Part shown: positions 1 through 12,200 of the stretch, in pieces
Layout: each line of letters begins with the position of its first letter
How positions within the stretch are numbered: the stretch's first letter is position 1
Source: Macrolepiota albuminosa
Taxonomy: Eukaryota; Basidiomycota; Agaricomycetes; Agaricales; Agaricaceae
DNA: 64,000 nucleotides
Assembly (NCBI GenBank): GCA_027475525.1
Contig: JAMWFC010000084.1
Span: forward strand, 732,258-796,257
Direction: 5' to 3'
The notes under the pieces: model-generated
Databases searched by the model: none
What the model was told of the DNA's origin: nothing
What the model saw: the letters and a program-made list of their open reading frames with translations, nothing else
Made by a program: the position numbers and the translations under genes

Positions 1-1543
1 ATGCCTGCAGGGCGCCAGCGGAGAGTCTCTGCGAATATTCCAATGTAAGATGTTTCCCAAGATAGAAAAGTGGTTAAATTCCAAGGACGCACCCCGAACG
101 ATAGCTTCTATATAGGGAAGGAAGGGTCAATCCTTGAAAGATGGCAAGCAATCAGGCCCTACGACACTGTCAATCTCTCTTTGTGCTGCGACAATCCAAT
201 CAGGATAACGGATGCAAGCGAGGACAAAGATTTCTAGGGCTGTTATGGACTGTAAATGAATAAAAAAGAAGAGCAATAAAGAATGTCTACAGTATCTACC
301 GTTTCAATGGCAGCCTGTATTTATGTTAGCTACGATCATGTGCTATATTTCGATAAACTACGTACCATAGAAAATTGTCTCGTCATACGACGCTGATCCT
401 CTTCAGGTTTGTCATCATTTACAAAGGTGCAGGCCCATCTGTTAAGGTAAATTTGCCAAATTGTCCAGAGCAAGAGAAAAAGGACTTGCGTATCCATGCC
501 AGCAGCTTTGCACCTCATAGCATGATCAATGAGTTTTTCGTAGATTGCATCCATCCGTTCCTGATATGACCGTGCACGATTCCGCCATGGCATCGGACCA
601 GGTAACAAGTCCAGGAAGGGGAAGAAGTTAGTGATACTGGCAGTAGGAGATACGAGATCGGCTAGCTCATCAATGGTCTACTGGCAAGTGATGATTGTGA
701 CGGTCTACAGGTAACCCTAGATTGTACTCACGAGAAGAATCTGCCTAAGTTCATGTTTGTGCCCTGTTGGACAGTGAAATCCAAATGCTGCTGTAAGTAC
801 GGTACTGGATATAGCTCTGAGGAAGTTTGATGAGGTTTTCAAATCCTCCCACAGGAACAAACAGCTACCTTTCAATGTGGTGATGCCAGTTTTTCCCGCC
901 GTCATCAAGCAGATGCTGCACATTTAGTATGGCTTCAAATCGTTGAAGCAATTCTGTCTTTCCAGTTTTGACGACAGACATGATGTGGTTTGTAAGTTTG
1001 CGGCCTATAGCGTACTCGTCACCTAGAGCCCACAAATCATTCAGAGGATCAACGTAATTGCGCTGAATCACCATTCATCAGGAACTAGGTGACAATGGAA
1101 CGAAACAGGGACTGACGACGTAGTGAAGACTTGGTCGCGATGAATTCTTGGCCGAGTGCTTTTCGAGCAGAGTCTTTGCCACATCCATATTCCCAATCAA
1201 AATAACGGTCTCCGAGAGAGTTCGATGAGGACAATGGTGAGTTTACACAAATTGCAAAATCTTACAAAGCCTGCCAAGTTCAACGACACCAAACCCCCAT
1301 ATTTTTCAAGGAGGGTCCTGAAATAGGTTGCAAGGTGCTGTGGTGTCCCATTGATTCCTTTACTCAGCTTAAGTGAGAACAGAAAGTGTACCCTTCTGGG
1401 TACTTGTAGGAGGTTCCCAAAAAGCAGAATTCCAGTCAGGCCGGGGGTAAGATATAGTCGCAATAAGATCCGCGCCGTGCATACAGCATGAGGACAACGA
1501 GAATGATACTAATAATTGCAGCAATCAATCGACCGACGAGCAT
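1..1543 (-). pseudogene. Cytochrome P450 monooxygenase, N-terminal part, decayed and cut by window edge
   Basis: Reading from 1543 there is an ATG, a hydrophobic anchor (LIAAIISIILVVLMLY), then a proline hinge and the typical P450 stretch LLFGNLLQVPRR (about 1430-1385), AKTLLEKHSAKNSSRP near 1150, DEYAIGRKLTNHIMS near 1010, LLPGPMPWRNRAR near 600, FVNDDKPEEDQRR near 425 and the I-helix/K-helix region EIFVLACIRYPDWIVAAQRE (about 240-180) ending in ETLRWRPAG at the window start. Several short GT-AG introns separate these. The heme-binding cysteine region lies beyond position 1. Two lesions are visible: a one-base loss in the PPG hinge near 1441 that shifts frame, and an in-frame TGA at 127-129 where P450s have Arg (KDRPFLPY), a CGA to TGA change. 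The family is ER-anchored and oxidises small molecules; the substrate cannot be inferred. I am confident of the family and fairly confident it is broken. Confidence 0.85.
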
Positions 1544-2112
1544 TCTGATAACGTAAACGGTGCCGTACCGCGAATGTCACGGTAGAGGGAGTCCAGTGCA
1601 ATGTATATATATATATAACTGTCATGTGAATAATTCTGTCTGTCATCAAAAGTAAAAATGGATGGATGGTGCATCTGTTACCCACTAATTCAGAATACCG
1701 CAAACCGTGGATATGTGTTCAAGTCCGTGTCCCAGGATCTTTTGTCTCGGGACGCAAATATGTACTATGGAGTAATTCGGATCCCAAATGCCATAGAAGC
1801 CCGTAACTCAGATCGTAAGAATACTGACTCCCATCTCACGGCAAAGCCAACAAATGGAATGAGGTGCCTTGTAAAGATAAAATCTTTTCTCATGCGAGTC
1901 ACCGTTCCGCATCAATGACTTTATCTTATTCAAATATTCAGGATCAGCAAGTGGCACTCAGTCGACAATCACAAATTTTCGTTTCATCTGGATTGAATAT
2001 TTCATGACGTCAGTGGGTAAATTAAGTTGATATAAACTAGCTGCATACTATTCCACATGTCCTTTGTGCCGGTGTTTCGTAACAGCAAGAATTCAAGGGT
2101 TGGTATTAAGAG
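1544..2112. other. Intergenic, no gene recognised
   Basis: This 570-bp stretch upstream of the P450 remnant and outside the Ngaro-like element contains a short TA-dinucleotide run near 1603-1617 and only short chance reading frames. I see no domain, splice pattern or RNA gene. Confidence 0.5.
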
Positions 2113-2125
2113 CCTCTGCAGTTCG
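2113..2125 (-). repeat. Putative B2 terminal repeat of the Ngaro-like element
   Basis: The 13-bp string cctctgcagttcg occurs here, on the outer side of repeat A2, and again at 2719-2731 on its inner side. This is the position expected for the B2/B1 pair of split direct repeats. B repeats of known Ngaro elements are usually longer, so either B is unusually short or its ends have decayed. Confidence 0.5.
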
Positions 2126-2134
2126 GTGGGAGGG

Positions 2135-2718
2135 TATGCGAAAAATGAGGTGACTAAACGAATCGAATTCTAGTATCAGAAATGAAGGAATTAGGTTGGC
2201 AGAATGATATCTGTACTGATCTTTTCTTACTGCTGTGACTGAAATGCTCGTAAGGATAACTCCTTTCTTAAGCAAGACCATTTTCAATCTACTGTGACTG
2301 ATGAGATGAGATGATCATCGACTGACACTGTGAGATCTTACATCTCAGAGTAGTGATGCTCTCTGTACGCAAGATATCACGGTGATGGCCAATCACTACT
2401 CTGTAGGATGTATGAGGCAGTGGTCTGTGACGACTGAGCGACTCTGCGCTCACCTGGGTGACAATAATGACTGTGGAAGTGCAAGACCGTTGCACTGAAA
2501 GAAAAATTTTTTTGCTGATGAATATGCAAGACTGTTGCATGTAAGAAACTGAAAAAGTAAGACTTCGGGCCATACCGTTCCCGACTCAGCATCCGCCAAA
2601 GCAATGGCACCAAGCCGAGAACGACCTTTAGTCATGATGATCTGAGGGTGGGGCAACCGTTTGCCACGCAGAGGCCTCCAAAAACGCTCCTTACCCTTGG
2701 AACCCGCATTTACGTCGA
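2135..2718 (-). repeat. A2 repeat of the Ngaro-like element (584 bp)
   Basis: This segment matches 45139-46951 in the same orientation, apart from the solo LTR inserted there (45286-46437 with target duplication) and a 77-bp duplication at 46722. Subtracting those leaves 584 bp in both copies. It preserves the uninterrupted target site (aagcaagaccattttcaatc, near 2274) of the solo LTR in the other copy. Confidence 0.85.
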
Positions 2719-2731
2719 CCTCTGCAGTTCG
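2719..2731 (-). repeat. Putative B1 repeat of the Ngaro-like element
   Basis: Second copy of cctctgcagttcg, directly adjoining the recombinase side of A2. Similarity to B2 fades after 13 bp. Confidence 0.5.
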
Positions 2732-2938
2732 TCACATGGAAAGTTTTAATTGAAGTTTTTAGCGCATATCGATCGCCGAGGCGACCACTTTTTCTGTATT
2801 TTCTTGAGGGGTGTTTTCTCGAGGCAGCGGCATAGCAATGGCTAATGAGGAAAGGCTGATGAGGAGTGAGGAGGGGATGGTGGTGGTGAGAAAGATGCCA
2901 CGAGTAGCTGATGAGAGAAGAAATGGATTTAATGACGC

Positions 2939-3933
2939 TTTTTGATAGTTGCCAGCTGTAGTGCCATCCTGACACAAGGGTTCTCGCAAATATATGTTGT
3001 CCAGGCTGAAGAAGACCATTGTCCTATTGCTTTTATGACGTCTTCCGAAATTCCCAATGCTGCATAAAAGGTGGCTCCACCTGCTCGTGCTGAATGCCCG
3101 CCGAATGATCAGTCTACGAACACAAACAACTTTGACTCGAACCATGCTCTAGTCGGGAGTGAACCGTCTTCTCGAATAAACAGAGCCCATCGGAAACCGT
3201 GTAGTTTATCTCGCCTTTTGACGTATTCTCGTAATAATTCCACTGGATCGGCTATATCGTGATGGGTAAAAAGAATGTCAGTACCATGGAAAAAAGGATC
3301 AGCTTTATGATATGGTAGGTGGTAGCCTACGTATCCTGGAGTGAATTTTATTGATGAACGTTTTATAATTTTTCTCCAATCAGGCTGTTCCTTCGCCGTC
3401 TTCTTAACCAACTCTCCCGATCGGTGGCAGGCATAAAAACAACAGGCCATCATAGTTGCAAATAGGAAGTCATCATATTCCCCTGTAGAATGTGCTTTAT
3501 CCACAAAGGCTTTGAGGTGGTGTACACATAACGGTCGTTTCCTCTGAACAGGATCGGCTCGCACTTTTTTCAATCCTCTGATAGTGGCTTGTACCAGAGG
3601 ATGCGCCCTGTTGATGTCAAAATTGGGATAGAATCCACTAATAAAGTGACGTAAACCAGTAAGATATTTTGGTCCTGAAGCTATGTATCTTGAAGTGTAA
3701 GCAATATATTGTGATAGTGTCTGAAGTGTGGGATCAAGAGGAAGATTATGATTAATCCAAAATTTTACGTAGTCGCGAGCTCCTGTAACATAACCACTTG
3801 CAGTGGATTTTTTGATGGCATGAACCTGCAGATGTGAAGTGAGCTCATCTAGATCTGATAATGCCATTGGTGGGTGGATCATCGTTTTTCGACTTGATGA
3901 TCCATCCAATGTGCTTAAAAGCACTCTCTCCAT
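2939..3933 (-). pseudogene. Tyrosine recombinase of the Ngaro-like element
   Basis: An ORF from 3933 encodes a tyrosine recombinase/integrase-fold protein, in place of the integrase of LTR elements. The N-terminal SAM-like part (VHAIKKSTASGYVTGARDYV) is followed by the catalytic domain with an Arg-containing box (ACCFYACHRSGELVK), then HSARAGGATFYAALG (the HxxR box) and AIGQWSSSAWTTYICENP, which holds the Trp/His and nucleophilic Tyr positions. A TGA at 3109-3111 interrupts just before FGGHSAR; the rest reads open to the TAA at 2939-2941. It overlaps the end of the RT ORF by 19 bp, typical of this class. In the family it inserts circular cDNA without target duplication. Inactive here because of the stop. 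Confidence 0.8.
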
Positions 3934-5352
3934 TGCGTCAGCAGTAAGTCTCGAGGGGGCTCAAATTGGCGGACGTGGTCTGCAGGGAATTTTCTCTTGT
4001 ACTCGTCAAGAAGCAATCGTGACAGGAGATTGGCTCTGATGTTGTCCTTGCCTGCAATATGACAAACCTTTAAATCTATACCTGTCTGAAGAATGATTCC
4101 GGCCACAGCCCGAATCACTGAATTATGGAGCAGCTTGGCTGCTCCCAAAGTATTGAATATGGCCACCAAATCAAGACTATCTGTGAATATAAGTAAGCGC
4201 CGTGGTGGATGTGTGAATGATGCAACGTGAAAAATAGCTGACAAAATAGCGGTAAGCTTGAGAAAGAAGATATCAATCTTTTGAGACATATCGTGCGGCA
4301 TGATCTGATATACAAAACCATTGCCTGCATAGACAAATGCCATTCCTAACTTGAGGCTTGCATCCGTCCAAATGACCATGTCTGCAGCTTGATTCTTCCA
4401 TCTGGTTGTCTCCAAGAATCGAACTCCCATTGATTTTGGTATGATCTCGATCAGCCATTTCATATTGGTTACGATTTCTTTATTGAGATAAATGCCTGCA
4501 TGCATGGCCTCTTTTCCTGCCATCTTCCAATACATTTCTGTGAGAGCTGGTCGACCCCAAGGAAGAACATTGAGTAACCAGTTCAAATGACCCGCTAATC
4601 TTTGCCATATCCGCAGCAGAGGTCGGCGGGATGGGGTGTCGATAAAGAGGTTTATCTTGGATACTATATTGGCTGTCGATTCATCGGTAAGTGTAATAGT
4701 ACTGGAATTAATATCCACCCAAAACCCTATGATTTTTAACCTCTGACCAAACTTTTGCTTCTTATCTTCCCAAGGACATCCAATCGCATCCCAGAAAATC
4801 AATAACTGTGCTTGATCCTTCGGTCAAACTCTGCCCTTGTATGTTACTATATTTTCTTCACGATCCCATGAGAAAAAGTTGTCCATGAACACATGCAGGT
4901 CTACTATGTTGAGCTTTTTGATTCCAATCCAGCACATAAGAGACGACACTGCACACCAACACCTTGGTGATGCTCGATTTCTGAAGACCAATCGGTGCAC
5001 AATATATCAAATTCCGTCAACTTTCACTACTTGATGAATCTGCCATAACGGATGAGCTGGTAGGTTCAAGAAAGCACTTGCCACGTCCGATTTCCATGTG
5101 ACTAGTGTCTCATTCAAGAATCTATGCTTGGCATTGTATATAGCTTGACCAAACGTTCTCATGTCATCGTATCGAACTTTTGCTTCCACCTTGGGTATGC
5201 CATTGTTTATACCTGATGCTGAATGATCTGTGACGACTCATGCCTTGTTTCTCTGCCATACAACAAATAACAGTGAAGACTTCATATCTGGCAACAGTTC
5301 CTCCACATTGTCTGCTCTCGACCAATAGTTTTTGCTCATTTCTTTGTCTCGA
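3915..5352 (-). pseudogene. Reverse transcriptase / RNase H of the Ngaro-like element (3' part)
   Basis: The frame from 5352 shows RT blocks SADNVEELLPDMKSS-type linker, VVTDHSASGINNGIPK, WKSDVASAFLNLPAHP, HRLVFRNRASPR and the active-site block LHVFMDNFFSW, then the thumb and an RNase H-like domain (VIWTDASLKLGMAF, FTDSLDLVAIFN, HIAGKDNIRANLLSR). Stops occur at 5238-5240, 5007-5009 and 4824-4826, all TGA where CGA (Arg) is plausible. The catalytic Y-x-D-D is FMDN here: the last Asp has become Asn (codon at 4878-4880), a G-to-A transition that should abolish activity. Its 5' part lies at 43360-43858 beyond the nested elements. Confidence 0.8.
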
Positions 5353-6425
5353 TGATAGGCTTCTACTCGGACTGAGCGCATCAAGGGACATTATAGGCCA
5401 ACCAACACTTGACGTACTCAGGACTCTAGCAACCAGTTGGGAATATAGAGCAGCTCTGGCTCCGGTAAACTACTACAGGATTTAGACATTTATCCTAACC
5501 CCTAGCTACCAAGCCTGCAGCACACTCCATTCACCTATCTCAAGGACGAAGGAGGCTCATAACGTATAGCGCTAACATGACAGCGGGAGAGGACTCTAAC
5601 TAAACCCCAATCACTTCCAGAAGGAGCCAGCAGCAGGCGCTGCCATTCGGACGAGGCACTTCAATCAGAAGTCTAAAAGGATCAATGATGGCGCCACCGG
5701 ATATACTTAAATCCGACATCTGGACCTGCCAGAAACTGATACAATGAGTAGTGCTGACATTAGCGCTCACAGCGTCTGTCGAGGATTTTCCGACCATACC
5801 CCGGAACAGCCTGGCCAATCAGAGTTATAGTAAAAGTGAGCAGACTTGTACAATTCTAAGTCAATATAGAGTCACCGCTGGTCGCCGTGGGTCATAACGC
5901 CGTTGGTCGCTGTTAGCCATGTGCAAAAGGTCACCGTTGACAGGTCGCCGTTAGAGGAAACTGCGAGGAGAGGCGCTAGGAGGTAGCGTCGCAGATGGAC
6001 TTGTATCTTGGCAAACACGGTAGCACATAATATATAAAATAGCTGCTTTACATGTATATAAAAAACGAATCGTAACCCCTCAAACACACAGTTACACTTA
6101 GCGTTCAACTCATGCTAGCTTCCTTTGACTTCGTCACTAAGTCGGGCGCTAGCCTCGTCTATCTCGTCTTCATCGTTTACGGTGCCACCTACGGGCACAA
6201 TATGCTGCGCTATTCGTCTTTTCTTCAATATCTTTGCCTAAACTACGACGCTTACCATCTGCCAGGTAGCCCCCGAAGCGCTATAAGCTAGCGCATCGTT
6301 TTACTACCTCCACTCGAGCACACCGGGACCCTGTCAGGACTCCTCACAACTACGCACGCCAAGCGCTGGAGACGGCGTTGTACTGCGTATACGTCCAGTG
6401 CACCCAACTACAGTTGGCGTCATCA
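5353..6425 (+). repeat. 5' LTR of element A (1073 bp)
   Basis: Begins TGATAGG and ends GTCATCA (TG...CA). A further full copy is the solo LTR at 45286-46433 and the split 3' LTR gives the same length. A perfect short palindrome, CCAACT-AC-AGTTGG, lies at 6404-6417 just before the 3' end. The last 35 bp are repeated by a 77-bp duplication at 6391-6544. Confidence 0.9.
6031..6039 (+). promoter_or_regulatory. TATA-like box in the element A LTR
   Basis: The string tatataaaa lies about 390 bp before the LTR end and recurs in the other A-type LTR copies (near 42965 and 45963). A second candidate is at about 6055-6063. Either could place the U3/R boundary; no transcript data are available. Confidence 0.4.
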
Positions 6426-6428
6426 TTT

Positions 6429-6446
6429 TGGAGCCCACCGCAAGGG
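6429..6446 (+). other. Primer-binding site of element A
   Basis: Three bases after the LTR end comes TGGAGCCCACCGC, beginning with the TGG expected for pairing to the CCA end of a tRNA. Element B has the same 13-mer after its LTR. I cannot name the tRNA without a tRNA set. The 77-bp duplication repeats this site at 6506-6523. Confidence 0.7.
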
Positions 6447-6533
6447 GTTCTTCTGAGACAGAATTCTACGTCCAGTGCACCCAACTACAGTTGGCGTCAT
6501 CATTTTGGAGCCCACCGCAAGGGGTTCTTCTGA

Positions 6534-9250
6534 GACAGAATTCTGCCGGAAACTCGAGCCCAGCGACAGCGCCGCCTCCTGTTGGAGAGTGCATTTGAAC
6601 CAAGTACCACCGACTCACCACACTTACCAGGCACGCTACCGAGACAGACTTTGGATCAGGAGCTTGAGGCTGCCCCAGACAGCTTAGCCAAAAGCTTTTT
6701 CCCTTTTTCCCAACCATTTGAGTACTTAGCAGGCAAAAACCATATGCCGCTGACTCCTCTAGAAGAGTTATCTAGGTTATTATCGCCAGAACCTAGCGAC
6801 TTGGAGCCAACTGAGCTGGTACCTATGACATCGACGCTAAGTAACACGAGCACCACCACTCTTCCTACCTCGACAAACACACCTATTGGTATGGATCAGC
6901 TGAACAATCAGCACATGCCACCCCGAAACCACTTCTCATTGCCAAAATGGGACAAAACGAAGCCTCGCAAACTAACGCAGTACTTCAAGGAGTTGGAGTA
7001 TCTGCTACGCAATTGCCGGGTGACCGACGATACACAGATGAAGGAATATGCTGCCAGATACGTCTCATATGACACAGCCGAATCATGGACAGGGTTGAAG
7101 GAGTTCCAAGGACTTACTAGTGATGCAGCGCCCAGGCCTTTTACCTATGATGAATGGAAAAAGGCTATCATTCATTTATATCCTGGCGCCAAAGAAGCTA
7201 TGCATTATATGGTAATGGAAATCCAGAAGCTAGTACAGGACACCTTCGCAGCTGGGATCTATACCCTAGGAGCGTTATCGACTTATTATCGTGATTTCCA
7301 ACAGATAGCGAGATGGCTGGTCCAAAATGGGAAATTATATGGGAACAAGGAGTGCCGCTTGTTTCAACAAGGATTCCCGACTTCGTTATGGACTAAGATT
7401 GTGTGACGCTTGGAGATCACTATGCATGACCATCACCCTAAGGAACCCTACGACATAGAAAAGGTCTTTGAGGCAGGAAAGTGGGTATTAAAAGGCATGG
7501 ATATGGGTATACCATTACAGCAACCTGGTGCGGACCATGGAGGAATGGCACCCAAGCTAGAGTTGCCAGCGCCTAGCGCCACCAATGACCGTAACGGGTA
7601 TGTCAAGAAGGAGGATTTGGAGAATGCCGTTAACAATGCAGTTGCTAACGTCATGAATAAACTGGAAACCTTGATCTCGACTAGTCTTTCGGCGCCTAGA
7701 AACAATGTACAGATGGGACTTTGTCATTTCTGTGGCGAGGCAGGACATACCATGACCAGGGGTAGGTGCGCTGTACTTGAACAGTATCTGCGACAAGGGA
7801 AGGCACGCCGTGGAATGGACGGGAAACTAGTCTTACCTTCGGGCACTAGCATTTCCCTTTATCCTGAGCATAAGACGTTCCAGGGACGCATTGACGAGTG
7901 GCACCGTCGAAACCCCGGGAACTTAGTGACAGGCAACCTGAATAGCACGGCGACAACAGAAGCTGAGGCAACTCCTCAACAAGCACTAATTCACAAAGTA
8001 CTCCAGCTAAACGCTATCAGTAACCGACCCACGCTGTCCCGTAAAGAGAGGATTGAAACGCTAGAGAAGGAACTGAAGTCGCTAAAGAATCAGGTCTTTG
8101 ATGGGGTGGAGATCAAAAAGGGCAAGCAGCCTTTAAAGGATTATAGACCGTTGGGCGCGACGATAGGCCCTGTCCCAGCACCAGCCTCGACCTCTAGCGC
8201 TAACAACGAAGTATCCAAAGCAACCAAGGCGCCGGCCATTCTGGAGCCACCGCTACATCCTTACGCTGGTCTCAGGGGCAACTATGCCCCACCCCTTAAT
8301 TGTAACTTCGGAGCGCCAGATAAACCTATGGGGGGATATCGACCCACAGCACCTATATATAATCTGGAGAAGTCTAAGTTAGTTTTTGATCACATCATGC
8401 AAAGTCAGGTTACACTATCGGTAGGAGAGTTATGCAGCGTGGCACCAGACGTCAGGAACCAGATGTGTACCGTGGTTACCCCTCGACAAAACGTAGCTAA
8501 CAATGTAGCGACAGTGGACGAATGCGACAATGCGCTGCCTGGTTTTGCATATATAACCGAGACGGCAGCTCTGGAAACCAAGGAAGAGGTCGCACTGCCT
8601 AGAGAAGCCACATCTGTCAACCCGGTCAAAACCTACCTTAAATCGCTAAGATCTAGCGACGATCCTGCCATCTTAACTGTAGCCCAAGACTCTCACGCGA
8701 TTTGCTCAATTATGCTGACAGTTGATGGGAAAAGCGAAATAGAGTCTATCGTGGACAGCGGATCACAAATTATTTCAATGGCTGCCGACATCGCTAACGA
8801 GCTGGGCATCATTTACGATCCAACGATCATTCTTAACATGCAGAGCGCTAACGGCACGATTGATCGATCCTTGGGGATGGCTCGGAACGTGCCCTGTGCT
8901 ATAGGCGATCTTACGTTCTATCTGCAAATTCACATACTTAGATCGCCAGCCTATGATTTATTATTGTGCCCTGTGCTATAGGCGATCTTACGTTCTATCT
9001 GCAAATTCACATACTTAGATCGCCAGCCTATGATTTATTATTGGGGAGGCCCTTCAATGTGCTAGCGCGATCAGTAGTCAAAACAATGTCCGAGGATAAA
9101 ACGACGCTAACTATTAGCGACCCCAATTCTGGAGTCAGGAGAACGGTACCGACATTTCCTCGAGGAAGGTTCCAGAAGCTGGGACCGAGAAAGCGACCTT
9201 ATGTTAGCGACAAACCATGCGAGTGTTTTCCAGCGCCATCGAGGAGATGA
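6534..9250 (+). pseudogene. Gag-protease ORF of element A
   Basis: One frame after collapsing the 77-bp duplication at 8889-9042. It encodes a capsid-like region (HFSLPKWDKTKPRKLTQYF, MKEYAARYVSYDTAESWTG), a zinc knuckle of unusual spacing (CHFCGEAGHTMTRGRC, CX2CX4HX6C, near 7720-7770), a coiled-coil stretch near 8050 and an aspartic protease with IVDSGSQIIS (about 8750) and DLLLGRPF. A TGA at 7404-7406 replaces an Arg codon (element B has CGT). The frame opens directly after a TGA at 6531-6533, and the conserved sequence begins before any ATG: first in-frame ATG is 6744, and the first shared with B is 6891. It ends at TGA 9248-9250, overlapping pol, which continues in the -1 frame. Confidence 0.85.
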
Positions 9251-12200
9251 GTGATGAGGATCATGGAGATGAAGCGCTTATCTTGGACTATAATCATCGG
9301 ACTGGGCAAGTAAACTTTATATCACATACCCCTTTAGCCCCTGAAATCTTGAACACTTCTACGTTGCTTACTAGCAAAGCTTTATCCTACTTATACCTCA
9401 CTGCATCTGATATTACTGAAAATCTTTCGACAGACACTTATTTTGTTTCTACCCCTGATTCTAAAGAACCTTTGATATCCGGTTTCGCTAGAAACCAGAG
9501 TTCCATTTATAATATATTTGCTAACAACAGTAACCCTAAGCACAAAGGGGTTCAGGTTGAAAAGAAATACAAGCCAGTAGCGCTTAAAATGAAACCGGTA
9601 GCAAGCGGCGTACCCGAAGAATTTCACATCGAGAGAAAAATCATTGGAGACCCGTTAGCGACCCTTCCCAAGCTTAATCCGAACCTGCCACCCTTCAAGC
9701 CTACCGGACGATTTACGAAAGAACGACGGGCGCTATTCCTTAGCGCCCACGATACAGGCTTTCTATCAACAGCGGAACTAGATGTATTAACCGACATTAT
9801 GCAAAAACAAAACAAAGCATTTGCTTGGGAGGATTCCGAATGCGGTAAACTTAGAACTGACTTCTTTCCGACATTATGCAAAAACAAAACAAAGCATTTG
9901 CTTGGGAGGATTCCGAATGCGGTAAACTTAGAACTGACTTCTTTCCACCAGTGGCTATACCAACGATACCTCACGTACCTTGGACCGAGCATAACCGACC
10001 TATACCACCTGGTATTGAAGCTGAAGTGTGCCAAATTATTTGTTCCAAAATAGCAGCAGGAGTTTATGAGCCTTCCAATTCGGCATACCGATCACGATGG
10101 TTTTGTGTACTGAAGAAAAATGGAAAGCTACGTATAGTTCACAGTTTGGAGCCGCTAAACAAAGTCACGATTCGTCATTCAGGGGTACTGCCCTTCCCCA
10201 ATCACGTCGCTGAATTGTTCGCGGGAAGAATATGCGGCGCTACCCTGGATCTGTATGTTGGCTATGACGAGCGCTTGATTCACCCTGCCTCTCGCGACTT
10301 AACAACATTTCAAATGCCATTTGGAGTGCTACGACTGGTTACACTTCCCATGGGATGGACTAATTCGGTACCCATATTCCACGACGACATTACGTTTATT
10401 CTACAACCCAAAATACCCCACCATGTGCTTAGCTTTATTGACGATGTTGGCGTTAAGGGCCCAAAAGATTGGCGCCTTGTAGATGGTAAGCCCGAAGTGC
10501 ATCCAGAAAATCCGAATATCCACATGGCGCTATGGGACTTCTTCCAATTGGTCAACCGGGTGCTCCAGCGCATGAAATATTGTGGTGGAACGTTCTCAGG
10601 ACACAAGTTGGTTCTTTGCGCACCACAATTTAAAATTTTAGGGCACGTTTGCATGCCAGAGGGCAGGATCCCTGAGGAGAGCCGATTAGCGCTTCTGAAA
10701 AAGTGGGGAGTCTGCCATAACCTCTCGGAAGTTCACGTGTTTCTAGGCACGGTAGGCGTGCTGCGCATGTTCATACACCATTTTTCACATCAAGCACACA
10801 TGCTAAATTGCTTAACCCGTTCAGGAGTCCCCTTCGAATTCGGACCCGACCAAATTAACACCCAAAAAGATTTAGTGAAGGCGCTGCAGGAAGCGAAGCC
10901 ATTGGTACCCATTGACTATACTATGTCCGATCCCGTTATACTTGCCGTTGACACCTCTTACATTGCGGTCGGCTTCTTTTTATGTCAATGTGATTGCGCA
11001 AATTGAAAAATCAGACGCTACAATCGCTTCGGATCAATTACCCTTAATGACAGAGAGTCGCGCTATAGTCAGCCCAAGCTGGAATTATACGGATTGTTTC
11101 GAGCGTTTCAGGCGCTACGCATGTATCTTATTGGGGTCCGAAACCTGATTGTCAAAGTTGACGCATGCTACATCAAAGGAATGCTCCAGAATCCAGATAT
11201 TCAACTCTCGGCTAGCATGAATCGCTGGGTAGTAGCAATACTAATGTTCCACTTCGAACTCATGCACGTCAAGAGTGCGTTTTACAGACCTGATAGACTA
11301 TTTAGGCAACCTAGGCAACCGGAGGACGAAGCGCTAGACAAAAGCAATAATGACGTATTTGACGACTAGATTGACCGGTTGCACGGTGATGACGCCCAAA
11401 GTTTGGTCAGTAACAAATATAGTTATAGTGTTACCATACCAATTGCTTGCGTTGGGCACACTATAAGTGATGTGAGGAGTCCCGGGCAGGTCCCAGAGAA
11501 CGCGCCTATGAAAATGGGGAAGAGTCTGTAAGGGGGGCGCTAAGGTAAAGCGCCTATGAAGGGAGCGGTAAGCGAACACGGCAATGTCAACGGCAAGAAC
11601 ACAGTAAGCTTAGCGAAGTCTAAGCGTTGTAAATGCCTGCTGTAGATGCAAGGCACGAATAAGTCGAAGGCTAGCGATGAAGTCTGCAGCTGCCGACGAG
11701 CTCGACGTTGCCAATCGTAAATGAAATCTCGAGCGTAAGGGAGACTGAAGTAAGGGGAGCAGGAAACTCTGGTCTATTGTTCTGTGATGTATGTACAAGT
11801 CGGTAAGTACTTTTATACTACAATGAGTTTACCGTCACTAGTGACCAATGACGCCAAAGTGCGGTAAACTAGAAAATTTCATAGGGGTAGCTCCAACGGT
11901 TTCAGATCCCTACCGTCTATTCAAGACCCTTAGCGCCACCAGGTGGCAGATCGCAGTGCTAAATCATCAATCCATCACCCTTCTGTCTGTCCAAAGTGCT
12001 TAGCAATGTCAGGCACCGAATCGAGGCGCTAAGCGATGTCAGACGCCAAGGTCAAATGCCAAGCTGTCCGTCAGTTTTTGATAGATCATCAGGCTTCTCG
12101 CTAAGCGCTGTCATGTCAGACGCCAAGGTCAAATGCCAAGCTGTCCGTCAGTTTTTGATAGATCATCAGGCTTCTCGCTAAGCGCTGTCATTAGTGACTG

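Noticed and set aside
1658..1918. Plus-strand ORF upstream of the P450 remnant
   Set aside because: No domain, no splice context and atypical composition; chance ORF.
2135..2718. A2 repeat read as a solo LTR
   Set aside because: It lacks TG...CA ends and target duplication, and its partner flanks a recombinase-encoding element; split direct repeat of a Ngaro-like element fits better.
4837..5034. Plus-strand ORF inside the Ngaro RT region
   Set aside because: Shadow of the RT frame on the opposite strand.
6391..6544. Duplicated LTR end and primer-binding site read as a biological tandem LTR junction
   Set aside because: The period is exactly 77 bp like 17 others, and other A-type LTR copies end once; an assembly scar explains it better.
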